64,000 nt of DNA from Flagellimonas aquimarina (GTDB lineage Bacteria; Bacteroidota; Bacteroidia; Flavobacteriales; Flavobacteriaceae), in NCBI RefSeq assembly GCF_003149745.1, contig NZ_QGEG01000004.1, positions 62,001 through 126,000 on the forward strand. The letters run 5' to 3'. The notes beneath the pieces were generated by a model, which was not told the origin of the DNA, made no database searches, and saw nothing but the letters and a program-made list of their open reading frames with translations. Each line of letters begins with the position of its first letter. Within the stretch, counting starts at the first letter, position 1. Made by a program: the position numbers and the translations under genes. Shown piece by piece: positions 24,793 through 34,193 of the stretch.

Positions 24793-25440
24793 ATGCAAAA
24801 AGATTTAAGCAATTATAGAAAGTCTTATGAAAAGAGCGCTCTCATGGAGGATGCTATTTTTGAGAACCCATTAGAGCAGTTTCAAAAATGGTTTTATGAG
24901 GTTGAAGCTACCGATGGCATAGATGAGCCTAACGCCATGACAGTTTCTACCATTGGTTTGGACGGATTTCCAAAAAACAGGGTTGTTTTAATGAAAAGAT
25001 ATACCCATGAAGGGTTTATATTCTATACCAACTATGAAAGTGAGAAAGGTAAAGCTATTCAAAACGACCCTTCTACCTGTCTCTCTTTTTTTTGGCCTAA
25101 TTTGGAACGTCAAATAATAATCAAAGGAAAAGCGGAGAAGATAGCTGAAAACCTATCTGATGGTTACTTTGAATCCAGGCCGGTCGGCAGTCAATTGGGC
25201 TCTATAGTTTCAAATCAAAGTGAAGTAATATCATCTAGAGAAGAAATGGAAAAGAGGCTGACAGAAATGGAGAAACAAAATGAAGGAAAGGAGTTGGAAA
25301 GACCATCTTATTGGGGAGGTTACTTGGTAAGACCGGTTTCTATAGAATTTTGGCAAGGGCGTCCCAATCGTTTGCATGACAGAATTAGATATACACTTCA
25401 AGAAGACTATAATTGGAAAATTGAACGTTTGCAGCCTTAA
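24793..25440 (+). CDS. pdxH: Pyridoxamine 5'-phosphate oxidase
   Basis: 215 residues. FMN enzyme that oxidises pyridoxine/pyridoxamine 5'-phosphate to pyridoxal 5'-phosphate. Full-length match: DLSNYRKSYEKS at the start, NRVVLMKRYTHEGFIFYTNYESEKGKAI, SFFWPNLERQIIIKG, and the C-terminal signature EFWQGRPNRLHDR. It starts the stretch leading into sixA (35-bp gap). Confidence 0.97.
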   Translation: MQKDLSNYRKSYEKSALMEDAIFENPLEQFQKWFYEVEATDGIDEPNAMTVSTIGLDGFPKNRVVLMKRYTHEGFIFYTNYESEKGKAIQNDPSTCLSFFWPNLERQIIIKGKAEKIAENLSDGYFESRPVGSQLGSIVSNQSEVISSREEMEKRLTEMEKQNEGKELERPSYWGGYLVRPVSIEFWQGRPNRLHDRIRYTLQEDYNWKIERLQP

Positions 25441-25475
25441 TTTTTCACTTTCTTGGAACATAATCAAAAAAGATA

Positions 25476-25964
25476 ATGAAAACAGTCATTTTGGTAAGGC
25501 ATGGGAAATCATCATGGGATTATGAAGTTTCGGATAAAGACCGGCCATTAAAAGAAAGAGGAATCAATGATGCACAAATTGTTGCCAAAAAATTTAAGAC
25601 AGAAGACATTGAAATGGACTTTGCGTATTCAAGTCCAGCAAATAGAGCCTTGCATACCAGTATGATTTTCTTGAGAAACCTTGAATATGATTTAGGTAAT
25701 TTTCAAGTGGACGAGTCGCTTTACGATTTTTCAGGACAAAGTGTCAAGACCTTTGTGGAAGGTTTAGATAATAAAATGAGCACAGTAATGATTTTTGGAC
25801 ATAATTATGCGTTCACAAACCTTGCAAATACTTGGGGAGATCAGTATATTGAAAACGTTCCCACTTCTGGTCTTGTTCAAATTAAGTTTGAGACTGATCA
25901 ATGGTCTAAAATTTCAAAGGGAATCACAGAGACAATAATCTTTCCAAAACAGTTGAAACAGTAA
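25476..25964 (+). CDS. sixA: SixA-type phosphohistidine phosphatase
   Basis: 162 residues. Histidine phosphatase fold with RHG motif LVRHGKSSWD (nucleophile His9), YSSPANRALHTS, and the second catalytic His in FGHNYAF. SixA in E. coli removes phosphate from His of HPt domains and PtsN-pathway proteins. The stop codon abuts the ppk1 ATG with no gap, so it is co-translated with polyphosphate kinase, whose mechanism uses a phosphohistidine. Confidence 0.9.
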   Translation: MKTVILVRHGKSSWDYEVSDKDRPLKERGINDAQIVAKKFKTEDIEMDFAYSSPANRALHTSMIFLRNLEYDLGNFQVDESLYDFSGQSVKTFVEGLDNKMSTVMIFGHNYAFTNLANTWGDQYIENVPTSGLVQIKFETDQWSKISKGITETIIFPKQLKQ

Positions 25965-28046
25965 ATGATTAAAGTTAAGAACGAATACGTAAATAGAGAA
26001 ATTAGTTGGTTGCACTTTAATGCACGTGTGCTTCAAGAAAGTGCTGATAAAAAAGTCCCGTTAATTGATAGACTCCGGTTCCTTGGTATTTTCAGCAATA
26101 ACCTAGATGAGTTTTTCAAGGTGAGATATGCAACTGTAAAACGTATTGTAGATGCTGGTAAAAAAGGGAAAAGTGTTTTGGGGGGAGAGAAAGCCCAAGA
26201 TCTGTTGGCAGAGATTACAAAGGTTGTGATAGCACAGCAAGCAAGAAGTCTTGAAATTCTCCACAGCATTGAAGAAGAGCTTAAGGCTGAAAATATTTTT
26301 ATTATCAATGAGGATGAAGTAGACGAAACGCAAGCTGAATTTATAAGGGATTATTTTTTCAAAAAAGTCAACCAAGAGTTGATGACCATTATATTAAATG
26401 ATTTAACTGAATTCCCACTACTTAAGGATACAGCGGCCTACCTAGCTGTTAAAATGGTAATGGCAAATAAAGAGACAGCAGGAATTAATGGGAATAACAG
26501 GTATGCCTTAATTGAAATACCAAAAGGGATAGATCGCTTTATTGTGCTTCCAAAGAAAGGTGACAAGAACTACATTATCATTTTAGATGACCTTATACGG
26601 TATTGTCTGGATAGTGTTTTTACCATGTTCGAGTTTGAGTCTATTAGCGCTCACATGATAAAAATCACAAGAGATGCTGAACTGGATATTGATAATGATT
26701 TAACAAAGAGTTTCATAGAGAAGATTTCTTCAAGTGTAGAACACAGAAAAATTAGTGATCCCGTGCGTTTCGTCTATGACAAAGGAATAGATAAGGATAC
26801 ACTACAGTTTCTTAAGGACAAAATGAACATTGTCGACACGGACAGCGTTATTCCCGGGGGTAGGTACCACAACAGAAGAGATTACATGGGTTTTCCAAGT
26901 TTGGGGAGGCATGATTTAATGTATAAGAAAATTGAGCCACTTCCCGTAAAAGGTTTAAGCATGACAGGAAGTCTTTTGGAACAAATACATCAAAAGGACT
27001 ACCTGATCTATACCCCATATCATACATTTACCTATGTTACCAAGTTTTTGAGGGAAGCAGCACTAGATCCAAAGGTACGAGCCATAAAAATCACTGTATA
27101 TCGGCTTGCAAATGACAGTCAAATAGCCTCTGCTTTGATAAACGCTGTAAAAAATGGAAAACAGGTTACCGTTCAGATAGAGCTACAAGCAAGGTTTGAT
27201 GAGCAGGCAAATATCCAATATGCCAATCAGTTACAAGCAGAAGGAATCAATTTGATTTTTGGAGTTCCCGGACTTAAGGTTCACAGTAAAATTTGCTTAA
27301 TTGAAAGAGAAGAACCGGAAGGAATCAAAAGATATGGCTTTATCAGCACAGGGAACTTTAATGAATCGACCGCTAAAATTTATACTGATTATACTCTTTT
27401 TACCGCTCATGAAGGAATATTAAAAGAAATGGGCAAGGTCTTTGAGTTCTTCGAGACCAATTACAAAATAAACAAGTATAAGCACCTTGTTCTATCTCCA
27501 CACTATACAAAGTCAACATTTATTAAATTAATCGATAATGAGATAGAGAATGCGCGTACCGGTCAAGAAGCTTATATTAAAATAAAAATGAACAGCTTAA
27601 CTTCCTATAAAATGGTTGATAAGTTATACGAAGCAAGCAGGGCAGGGGTAAAGGTTCAATTGATTATAAGAGGAGTTTGTTGTTTAATTCCAGGGGTTGA
27701 GGGAATGAGTGAGAATATTGAAGCAATCAGTATAGTGGATAAATTCTTGGAACACCCAAGACTATTTATTTTTGGTAACCAAGGTGACCCAAAAATATAT
27801 ATCTCATCTGCCGATTGGATGACCAGAAATCTTGATTTTAGGGTGGAGGTAGGCTGTCCTATTTATGATCAGGACATAAAGCAAGAATTACTGGATACAT
27901 TTAATATTTCTTGGAAAGATAACCTTAAGGCAAGAGTTTTTTCGGAAAAACAGGACAACGCCTATAGGGAAAAGGAGGAAACAAGTCCAGAATTAAGATC
28001 CCAGTTTGAACTTTATGATTACTACCTGGAGAAACTAGAATCCTAA
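25965..28046 (+). CDS. ppk1: Polyphosphate kinase 1
   Basis: 693 residues. It reversibly builds inorganic polyphosphate from ATP. N domain (YVNREISWLHFNARVLQE), head domain, then two PLD-like catalytic domains; the autophosphorylated His is His440 in GLKVHSKICLIER, and a second conserved His lies in LEHPRLFIFGNQG. Full-length. It sits between sixA (0 bp) and ppx (10 bp), so synthesis and breakdown are encoded together. Confidence 0.97.
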   Translation: MIKVKNEYVNREISWLHFNARVLQESADKKVPLIDRLRFLGIFSNNLDEFFKVRYATVKRIVDAGKKGKSVLGGEKAQDLLAEITKVVIAQQARSLEILHSIEEELKAENIFIINEDEVDETQAEFIRDYFFKKVNQELMTIILNDLTEFPLLKDTAAYLAVKMVMANKETAGINGNNRYALIEIPKGIDRFIVLPKKGDKNYIIILDDLIRYCLDSVFTMFEFESISAHMIKITRDAELDIDNDLTKSFIEKISSSVEHRKISDPVRFVYDKGIDKDTLQFLKDKMNIVDTDSVIPGGRYHNRRDYMGFPSLGRHDLMYKKIEPLPVKGLSMTGSLLEQIHQKDYLIYTPYHTFTYVTKFLREAALDPKVRAIKITVYRLANDSQIASALINAVKNGKQVTVQIELQARFDEQANIQYANQLQAEGINLIFGVPGLKVHSKICLIEREEPEGIKRYGFISTGNFNESTAKIYTDYTLFTAHEGILKEMGKVFEFFETNYKINKYKHLVLSPHYTKSTFIKLIDNEIENARTGQEAYIKIKMNSLTSYKMVDKLYEASRAGVKVQLIIRGVCCLIPGVEGMSENIEAISIVDKFLEHPRLFIFGNQGDPKIYISSADWMTRNLDFRVEVGCPIYDQDIKQELLDTFNISWKDNLKARVFSEKQDNAYREKEETSPELRSQFELYDYYLEKLES

Positions 28047-28056
28047 TATTGCTAAA

Positions 28057-28944
28057 TTGATAATAAGAAAATTTGCTGCCATTGATATTGGGTCCAATGC
28101 AATTAGGCTATTGGTGAACAATGTGATAGAACAGAAAGGAAAACCAACCACGTTTAAAAAAAGCGCATTGATAAGGGTTCCAGTGCGTTTAGGAGAAGAT
28201 TCGTTTATTGTGGGCGAAATATCTACAAAAACCTTGGGTCGCCTTACCAAGACCATGAAATCTTTTGATTTGTTAATGCAAGTATATGGTGTTGAAAAAT
28301 ACATGGCATGTGCAACTTCGGCATTAAGAGAGGCAAATAATGGTCATGAGGTTGTGGAACAGATATATAAAGATTCTGGAATAAAGATTGATATTATAGA
28401 CGGAAAGAAAGAAGCATCAATCATAGCTTCTACCGATTTAAAGGACCTAATCAATAATGACAGATCGTATTTGTATGTTGATGTGGGCGGTGGAAGTACT
28501 GAGTTTACCATTTTTGACCAAGGAAATCTAATTTCGTCAAAATCGTTCAAAATAGGTACGGTAAGAATTTTAAATGATTTGGTAAAAGAATCTGTTTGGG
28601 ATGAAATAAAAGTATGGATAGGTTCACATTTTAATAAAGAAAGCAAAGTTGAAATTATAGGTTCTGGGGGGAATATCAATAAACTACATAAAATGTCCGG
28701 TAGAAAAATTGGTCAGCCTTTATCTTTTATCTGGTTGAATGCACAGTACCATTTTTTGAATAGTATGGAATATGATGACAGGATTTCAGAACTTGGACTA
28801 AACCAAGACAGGGCAGACGTGATTATCCCTGCTGCAAAAATATTTTTGTCCGCTGCAAAATGGAGCGGAGCAAAGAAAATACATGTTCCAAAAATTGGAT
28901 TGGCAGATGGTATGATAAAAACACTCTACCAACAATCGCAATAG
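28057..28944 (+). CDS. ppx: Exopolyphosphatase / guanosine pentaphosphatase family
   Basis: 295 residues of the ASKHA actin-like fold: phosphate-binding IDIGSNAIRLL at the start and DVGGGSTEFTIF at about 147. It is the short Ppx/GppA form without the C-terminal HD domain. It hydrolyses polyphosphate from the end. No ATG is near the proper N-terminus; TTG 28057 gives MIIRKFAAIDIGSN, the expected start, 10 bp after ppk1. Its stop is 2 bp from the convergent miaE stop. Confidence 0.93.
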   Translation: MIIRKFAAIDIGSNAIRLLVNNVIEQKGKPTTFKKSALIRVPVRLGEDSFIVGEISTKTLGRLTKTMKSFDLLMQVYGVEKYMACATSALREANNGHEVVEQIYKDSGIKIDIIDGKKEASIIASTDLKDLINNDRSYLYVDVGGGSTEFTIFDQGNLISSKSFKIGTVRILNDLVKESVWDEIKVWIGSHFNKESKVEIIGSGGNINKLHKMSGRKIGQPLSFIWLNAQYHFLNSMEYDDRISELGLNQDRADVIIPAAKIFLSAAKWSGAKKIHVPKIGLADGMIKTLYQQSQ

Positions 28945-28946
28945 AG

Positions 28947-29528
28947 CTACCCGTGTATGGTTTCCTTTTTGCCCAATTTTTGCATTAATGTTGCCTCATG
29001 GTCCAAAAGTTGTTGCCATTTTTCATCTACCACATCTCGCTGTCCATATTTTCGGGCAAATTTTAAAAACATGGTATAGTGATTTGCTTCACTGACCATA
29101 AGGTTACGGTAAAAATCAGCAAGCTCCTTATCATTTATTTCTTCAGAAAGTAGTCTAAATCGTTCGCAACTTCTTGCTTCAATCATTGCGGCATATAAGA
29201 GCTTATGGACTAAATGGGTTTCTCTGCTTCCGCCTTTAGGAAAGAATTTCATTAATTCAAGAACATACTCATCCTTGCGTTCCCTTCCTAACACCCATCC
29301 TCGTTTTACAATTTTGTCGTGAACCATATTAAAGTGTCCCATTTCTTCTCTCGCCAATGAAGTCATTTCTTTCACTAGCTCAGATTTTTCTGGAAATCCA
29401 ATAATAAGGGATATGGCCATACTGGCAGCTTTTTGCTCACAATAAGCATGGTCTGTTAGAATTTCTTCAATATTCTTTTCAACTATGTTTACCCATCTTG
29501 GGTCTGTAGGTAGTTTTAGGCCTAGCAT
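28947..29528 (-). CDS. miaE: tRNA-(ms2io6A)-hydroxylase MiaE family
   Basis: 193 residues. Diiron ferritin-like enzyme that hydroxylates the isopentenyl group of modified A37 in tRNAs reading UNN codons. Iron-ligand pattern: Glu in DHAYCEQKA, REEMGHF (ExxH), EARSCERF and SEANHY (ExxH). It is monocistronic, convergent with ppx and 92 bp downstream of dnaX. Confidence 0.93.
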   Translation of the reverse strand: MLGLKLPTDPRWVNIVEKNIEEILTDHAYCEQKAASMAISLIIGFPEKSELVKEMTSLAREEMGHFNMVHDKIVKRGWVLGRERKDEYVLELMKFFPKGGSRETHLVHKLLYAAMIEARSCERFRLLSEEINDKELADFYRNLMVSEANHYTMFLKFARKYGQRDVVDEKWQQLLDHEATLMQKLGKKETIHG

Positions 29529-29620
29529 TTACATGTTTTTAGTAAAAAGGTTGCTTACAAAGATAGAAGTATTCATCTTAAAGTTTTAAGAACCTTGAAA
29601 TTCTAGATGTTAGAGGTGCA

Positions 29621-31351
29621 TTAAAAATCGAGGTCAAATTCTTTACGGAGAATGTCTATGGCCGGATTTTTTTCCCTAAGCTTTTGATATTTCTCTTCTG
29701 GAGTAAAAGCAAATTTTTTGGCAACAATTTCATTCACCGTTATGTGCAATGAAATGGAAAAATTATTCATTTTTTCCTTTAAATAATTTAGCATGAGGCT
29801 TTGTTCCCGTTCCACTTCCTTTTTCATGGTGTCATTTGGAAGCTCGATCCAAATAACAAAATCATCTTTTAGCTTGGGAATATCTGTTTGAAGGTTACTT
29901 GCTAATATTTTACGTCCCTTGTTCTCTAATTGATGCACAAAATCATTCCAATGCTTTAGCATGTCCTCCTTGGTGAACGGTTCCTTTGGGAGCTCCTCCT
30001 GGGCAGCTGGTGGCGCCTTCACATTTTCATGTGCCTTTTTTGCCTTGATGCTGGATAGAGATAATCCAGACACCCTATTTTCTGGTGATTTTAGTTGAAT
30101 CTTTTTAACCAGTATTGGAGTATTTACTTCAAATTTAGACGCTTCAACGCTTTCAATGGGTGGCTTTATGTCCTCTACAACTGCTTCTACTTCCTGCTCT
30201 TCTTCAACATTTTTGGTTATTGAAGCGCTATTATGTTCAGGTTCTAGGGCAAAAAATGAAGCTGGAATTATGAAATCAGACTTTTTTTTTTCTCCATCAA
30301 AAGTGATGGAAGCCAATTTCATTAATGTAAGTTCAACAAGCAAATGTTGATTTTTACTGGTTTTATACTTTAGGTCACAATCGTTGGCCATGTCCAAGGC
30401 TTTTAGTAAAAACTCCTTTTGAGTTTTTTTGGACTGTTCTTGATAGTGTAGCTTAACATCCTCCCCAACCTCTAAAAGTGATAAGGTCTCTGGATGCTGA
30501 CATACCATTAAATCCCTAAAGTGAGAAGCTAATCCTGAGATAAAATGATGACCATCAAAACCATGGGATAGTGTTTCATTAAATAAAACCAGTAAATCAG
30601 GAATTTTGTTTTCAAGAATTAAATCGGTCGCTGTAAAATAGGTGTCATAATCAAGGACATTCAGGTTCTCGGTTACGGACTTTCTAGTTAATTGTTTTCC
30701 AGAAAAGCTGACTACCCTGTCAAAAATAGAGAGTGCATCTCGCATAGCACCATCCGCTTTTTGTGCTATAACATGCAAGGCACTTTCCTCAGCTTCTATG
30801 CCTTGCTGTTCAGCAATGTATTTTAAATAGTCGGCGGCATCTTTAACCGTAATTCGTTTAAAGTCGAAAATTTGACAACGAGAAAGAATGGTAGGAATTA
30901 TTTTGTGCTTTTCCGTGGTGGCCAAAATAAAAATAGCATGTCTTGGCGGTTCTTCCAATGTTTTTAGAAAAGCATTAAAGGCAGACTGCGAAAGCATATG
31001 TACCTCATCAATAATATAAACCTTGTATTTACCAACTTGCGGAGGTATTCGTACTTGATCTATAAGGCTTCGTATATCATCTACAGAATTATTGGAAGCG
31101 GCATCCAACTCAAAAATGTTGAATGCAAAATCTTCATCCTCCAGCTCAGTACCATCTTCGTTTATTTTTTTTGCCAGAATACGAGCACAGGTGGTTTTAC
31201 CTACACCTCTGGGGCCACAGAACAGTAGCGCTTGCGCCAAATGGTCATTATCAATCGCATTAAGTAAAGTACTGGTAATAGCCCCCTGGCCCACAACATC
31301 TTTAAAGGTCTGGGGACGATACTTTCTCGCTGATACTACAAAGGGTTCCAA
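29621..31351 (-). CDS. dnaX: DNA polymerase III subunit gamma/tau
   Basis: 576 residues from TTG 31351. Clamp-loader ATPase: SARKYRPQTFKDVVGQ, Walker A GPRGVGKTTCAR, Walker B IIDEVHMLSQSAFNAFLKTLEEPP, sensor ATTEKHKIIPTILSRCQIF. The usual four zinc cysteines after Walker A are absent. A long tau-like C-terminal part ends in DILRKEFDLDF. The frame is open to 31585, but that stretch lies antisense to rnpB, and ATG 31417 lies upstream of a perfect -7 box (31374-31381). TTG 31351 gives MEPFVVSARKYRP, the common flavobacterial N-terminus. Confidence 0.93.
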   Translation of the reverse strand: MEPFVVSARKYRPQTFKDVVGQGAITSTLLNAIDNDHLAQALLFCGPRGVGKTTCARILAKKINEDGTELEDEDFAFNIFELDAASNNSVDDIRSLIDQVRIPPQVGKYKVYIIDEVHMLSQSAFNAFLKTLEEPPRHAIFILATTEKHKIIPTILSRCQIFDFKRITVKDAADYLKYIAEQQGIEAEESALHVIAQKADGAMRDALSIFDRVVSFSGKQLTRKSVTENLNVLDYDTYFTATDLILENKIPDLLVLFNETLSHGFDGHHFISGLASHFRDLMVCQHPETLSLLEVGEDVKLHYQEQSKKTQKEFLLKALDMANDCDLKYKTSKNQHLLVELTLMKLASITFDGEKKKSDFIIPASFFALEPEHNSASITKNVEEEQEVEAVVEDIKPPIESVEASKFEVNTPILVKKIQLKSPENRVSGLSLSSIKAKKAHENVKAPPAAQEELPKEPFTKEDMLKHWNDFVHQLENKGRKILASNLQTDIPKLKDDFVIWIELPNDTMKKEVEREQSLMLNYLKEKMNNFSISLHITVNEIVAKKFAFTPEEKYQKLREKNPAIDILRKEFDLDF

Positions 31352-31373
31352 ATCTAAACTTTTTGGATTACTA

Positions 31374-31381
31374 CAAATATA
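31374..31381 (-). promoter_or_regulatory. -7 element of dnaX
   Basis: On the minus strand this reads TATATTTG, a perfect TAnnTTTG. Transcription would start near 31368, leaving about 17 nt before the TTG at 31351. A TTTG lies 14 nt upstream, closer than usual. Confidence 0.45.
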
Positions 31382-31446
31382 AAAATTGGAATCTGCAAAG
31401 CTGGTTGAGCTTTGCATAGTAAACCATTTTTTATTAACAATTGCTT

Positions 31447-31454
31447 TACCTTTG
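31447..31454 (+). promoter_or_regulatory. -7 element of rnpB
   Basis: TACCTTTG matches TAnnTTTG, and its end lies 5-6 nt before the predicted 5' end of RNase P RNA, as expected for the transcription start. Confidence 0.6.
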
Positions 31455-31458
31455 CAGT

Positions 31459-31757
31459 CAGCAGGCCACCTTATCGCTGCAATCTTAAGAAATTGGGATT
31501 GAAGAGGAAAGTCCGGACACCGTAGTGCAGCATAGCGGGTAACGCCCGTCAGCCGAAAGGCAAGGACAAGTGCAACAGAAAGCAAGTACAGTTAGGCTGT
31601 AGTGAAATCAGGTAAACTCTATGCGGTGAAACGTCATGTAAACCAACGTTTAAGGGCTGCACGCCCAAGTTGGAGGGTAGGCGGTTGGAACTTTTGGGCA
31701 ACTAAAAGTCTAGATAAATGATAAGGCTAGACAGAATCCGGCTTATGGCCTGCTTTT
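31459..31757 (+). ncRNA. rnpB: RNase P RNA component
   Basis: About 300 nt. Recognised from the class A core: GAGGAAAGTCCGGACACC near 31502-31519, the AGCCGAAAGGCAAGG region, GAAACGTC, and the 3' end ACAGAATCCGGCTTATGGCC. The 5' end GCAGGCC (31461-31467) pairs with GGCCTGC (31748-31754) to form helix P1. It is the catalytic RNA that removes tRNA 5' leaders. Divergent from dnaX; the long open frame antisense to it is a shadow. The exact ends are within a few bases. Confidence 0.95.
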
Positions 31758-31874
31758 TATTAAAATTTGCATTGCTTCACCTTGGGTTTTAATTGTTGTT
31801 GACCTTATTAAGATGTTATTTTTTAGTTAGTTATCTTTAATTAAAAGTCAGCTATCCATAATTAATAAAACCTT

Positions 31875-32804
31875 ATGACACTCAAAGTAACTTTTCTTTT
31901 CGTGGCAATTACTCTTGCATCTTGCAATTCATCTGAGACGAAAAAAGATTCTGAGGAATTTGAAGTAGTATCTATACTCGACAACTTATACTGCGGAACT
32001 GGTGGTTTAACTGTAGGTCCGGATGGGTATATTTACCTTTCGGATTTTGGACCTTGGTTGAGTGGTACTCCCGTTCTAAACCCTAAAAATCGAGTGTACA
32101 AAGTCTCTGAGGACGGTAATATATCGATTTATGCAGCGATGTTTGATGGTGCTTCTGGAAGTAAATTTGATAGTAAAGGCAATTTTTACCAGTCAAACGT
32201 GAAATTAGGTCATATCACTAAAATAACCCCAAACGGAACAATAGATACGCTTTTTGTGTCTGGACAAGTATCTCCAGTAGGTATAGAGGTGGATAAAGAG
32301 GATAATTTATATATAAACAACTGTGATGCCCACTTGATCAGAAAGGTAACCCAGGCAAGAGATACCACTATCTTTTGCCAAGATTCGCTTCTTAACTGCC
32401 CTAATGGTCTTACCAAGGACATTAAGGGGAATTTCTATGCATCAAATTTTTACGATGGCAATGTAATTAAGATTACGCCAGAAGGAAAAGCGAGTCTTTT
32501 TGCTACTATTCCAGGAAACAACAATGGTCATGTATTATATCATGAAAATAGTATTTATGTTATTGGCCGATCGGCGCACCAGATTTATAAACTTTCTATG
32601 GATGGGGAGATTGAATTATTTGCCGGATCTGGTAAAAGGGGGAAAAAAAATGGCGCCAGACTCGAGGCAACTTTTTCCTATCCAAATGATTTAGATGTAA
32701 GCCTGGATGGCAAATACCTCTATGTCAATGAAGTTGCTGATACCATTTCGGACAATAGAGTACTTACACCAACTAGTTTGAGAAGGATTAACATATTTGA
32801 TTGA
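31875..32804 (+). CDS. Beta-propeller (NHL/SMP-30-like) lipoprotein
   Basis: 309 residues. SPII signal MTLKVTFLFVAITLASC (Cys17). The remainder is a six-bladed propeller with repeated D-G-x-IY/FY and RVYKVSEDGN motifs (GLTVGPDGYIYLSDFG, GSKFDSKGNFYQSN, GIEVDKEDNLYINN, GLTKDIKGNFYASN, DLDVSLDGKYLYVNE). This resembles NHL and SMP-30/gluconolactonase propellers, but catalytic ligands cannot be confirmed. It lies alone after rnpB. Ligand or substrate unknown. Confidence 0.85.
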   Translation: MTLKVTFLFVAITLASCNSSETKKDSEEFEVVSILDNLYCGTGGLTVGPDGYIYLSDFGPWLSGTPVLNPKNRVYKVSEDGNISIYAAMFDGASGSKFDSKGNFYQSNVKLGHITKITPNGTIDTLFVSGQVSPVGIEVDKEDNLYINNCDAHLIRKVTQARDTTIFCQDSLLNCPNGLTKDIKGNFYASNFYDGNVIKITPEGKASLFATIPGNNNGHVLYHENSIYVIGRSAHQIYKLSMDGEIELFAGSGKRGKKNGARLEATFSYPNDLDVSLDGKYLYVNEVADTISDNRVLTPTSLRRINIFD

Positions 32805-32811
32805 CTTTTTT

Positions 32812-33357
32812 TTAATCCAAAGGATTTTCGAAAAAACTAAATACACTTCCGCCATACTTTCTACTTTCTTTAAAAAAAGGACTATTAGAAAGGTTGGTTT
32901 GGTCTGAATGCTCTATAATCAAAAGACCATCATCTAGCAAAAGATGTTTTTGGAATACCAAATCAACAATTTTGTAAAATTTATCATCCTTAAAATCATA
33001 TGGTGGATCAGCAAAAATGATGTGTCCTAGTAGTTTTGTTCTTTCCAGGAATTTAAAAACATCCGATTTAACCGGAGAAATGGGAAGGCCCATTTCTTTT
33101 GCCGTTTTGGATATGTATTGTACACAACTAGGAAAACTATCTACAGCTATAATATTGGTGGCCCCCCTGGATGCAAACTCAAAACTAATATTACCAGTTC
33201 CAGCAAAGAGATCTAATACCGTTAGTTCATCAAAATGAAATCGATTGTTAAGAATATTGAAAAGACCTTCTTTGGCCATATCCGTTGTAGGGCGAACAGG
33301 TAATTTCTTAGGAGCAATAAGTCTTTTGCCCTTAAACTTTCCAGAGATAATACGCAT
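32812..33357 (-). CDS. rsmD: 16S rRNA (guanine(966)-N2)-methyltransferase
   Basis: 181 residues. MRIISGKFKGKRL at the start, RPTTDMAKEGLFNIL, SAM-binding LDLFAGTGNISFEFASRGA (FAGTGN at 51-56) and catalytic DPPY at 117-120. It methylates G966 of 16S rRNA. Its ATG overlaps the stop of the DUF3822 gene by 1 bp, an association found across Bacteroidota. Confidence 0.95.
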   Translation of the reverse strand: MRIISGKFKGKRLIAPKKLPVRPTTDMAKEGLFNILNNRFHFDELTVLDLFAGTGNISFEFASRGATNIIAVDSFPSCVQYISKTAKEMGLPISPVKSDVFKFLERTKLLGHIIFADPPYDFKDDKFYKIVDLVFQKHLLLDDGLLIIEHSDQTNLSNSPFFKESRKYGGSVFSFFENPLD

Positions 33358-34193
33358 TACAAAGAACTTAAAACTGTAAAATCAATGCTCTTATCTTTCA
33401 ACTGATCCATAGGTAATATGGAATTACTTGGTGCAAAAACGGAAACATGTTTTATATATCTATAGCACAGTTCGTAAATAGCATCACCTTCTTCAATAAG
33501 CCCAAAAAGCTTAAGTTGTAAATGCTCTAAATTCAATTGTAATTGCTCCAAACTAAAGAGCAAGTAATAGAGAAAATCCTCTTTGGTTTTGTATTCGAAA
33601 AGGTTATAAAGAAGAAGTTTTTTCTCAGAAATAACCACAACCTCCATTTCTTTTTCAGAAACCTGTACATAACAGATAGGTTCTCTAGAAGCACTGCTTT
33701 GACTTAAAAGTGTTCCTATTAGAATGGTGCCACTGTGCTTAAATTCAAATTCACCAAAAAGATCAAAAATATAATTGTTCACATTGGTAAATGGAACATA
33801 TACATTGACCATATCTTGATTTAGTATTTCATCGAAAACGATATGGTCATTAGCCATTATTTTAGCGTTGAACTTAAGGTAGTTGGGCAATTCTTCTTCA
33901 TTAAAAAGCGTTTTAGGCACCAAACCAAAGAATCCATTCTTATGAATGACCATGACTTCTGAAAAGTCACTATCGGTAATGTTTTTTTGACTAAGTGCAG
34001 TTTTTAACTCTTTTAGCACCAAGTATGGAGTAGAGGATGTTTTGAAAACCGTTTTTTCAAAAACCAGTATTTCATTGGAAATTGTATCCAGAACACAAAA
34101 AGAAAGTCCATTCAGGCCAACCTGAATGGACAATTTTTTAATAGTATTATTGGATTTTGAATCTTCTATTTTAATTCTTTTTTTTCCTGTCAT
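33357..34193 (-). CDS. DUF3822 family protein
   Basis: 278 residues. N-terminal KKLSIQVGLNGLSFCVLDT and the paired ELKTAL...SEVMVIHKNGFFGLVPKTLF segment are typical of DUF3822, a Bacteroidota family encoded next to rsmD. No catalytic motif is evident. Location in the middle of a three-gene overlapping run (1-bp overlap with rsmD, 23-bp with the upstream gene) implies one message. The function is unknown. Confidence 0.88.
   Translation of the reverse strand: MTGKKRIKIEDSKSNNTIKKLSIQVGLNGLSFCVLDTISNEILVFEKTVFKTSSTPYLVLKELKTALSQKNITDSDFSEVMVIHKNGFFGLVPKTLFNEEELPNYLKFNAKIMANDHIVFDEILNQDMVNVYVPFTNVNNYIFDLFGEFEFKHSGTILIGTLLSQSSASREPICYVQVSEKEMEVVVISEKKLLLYNLFEYKTKEDFLYYLLFSLEQLQLNLEHLQLKLFGLIEEGDAIYELCYRYIKHVSVFAPSNSILPMDQLKDKSIDFTVLSSL

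Noticed and set aside
28947-29528. MiaE-like protein as a general ferritin
   Set aside because: The spacing of the ExxH motifs and the length match MiaE, not ferritin or bacterioferritin.
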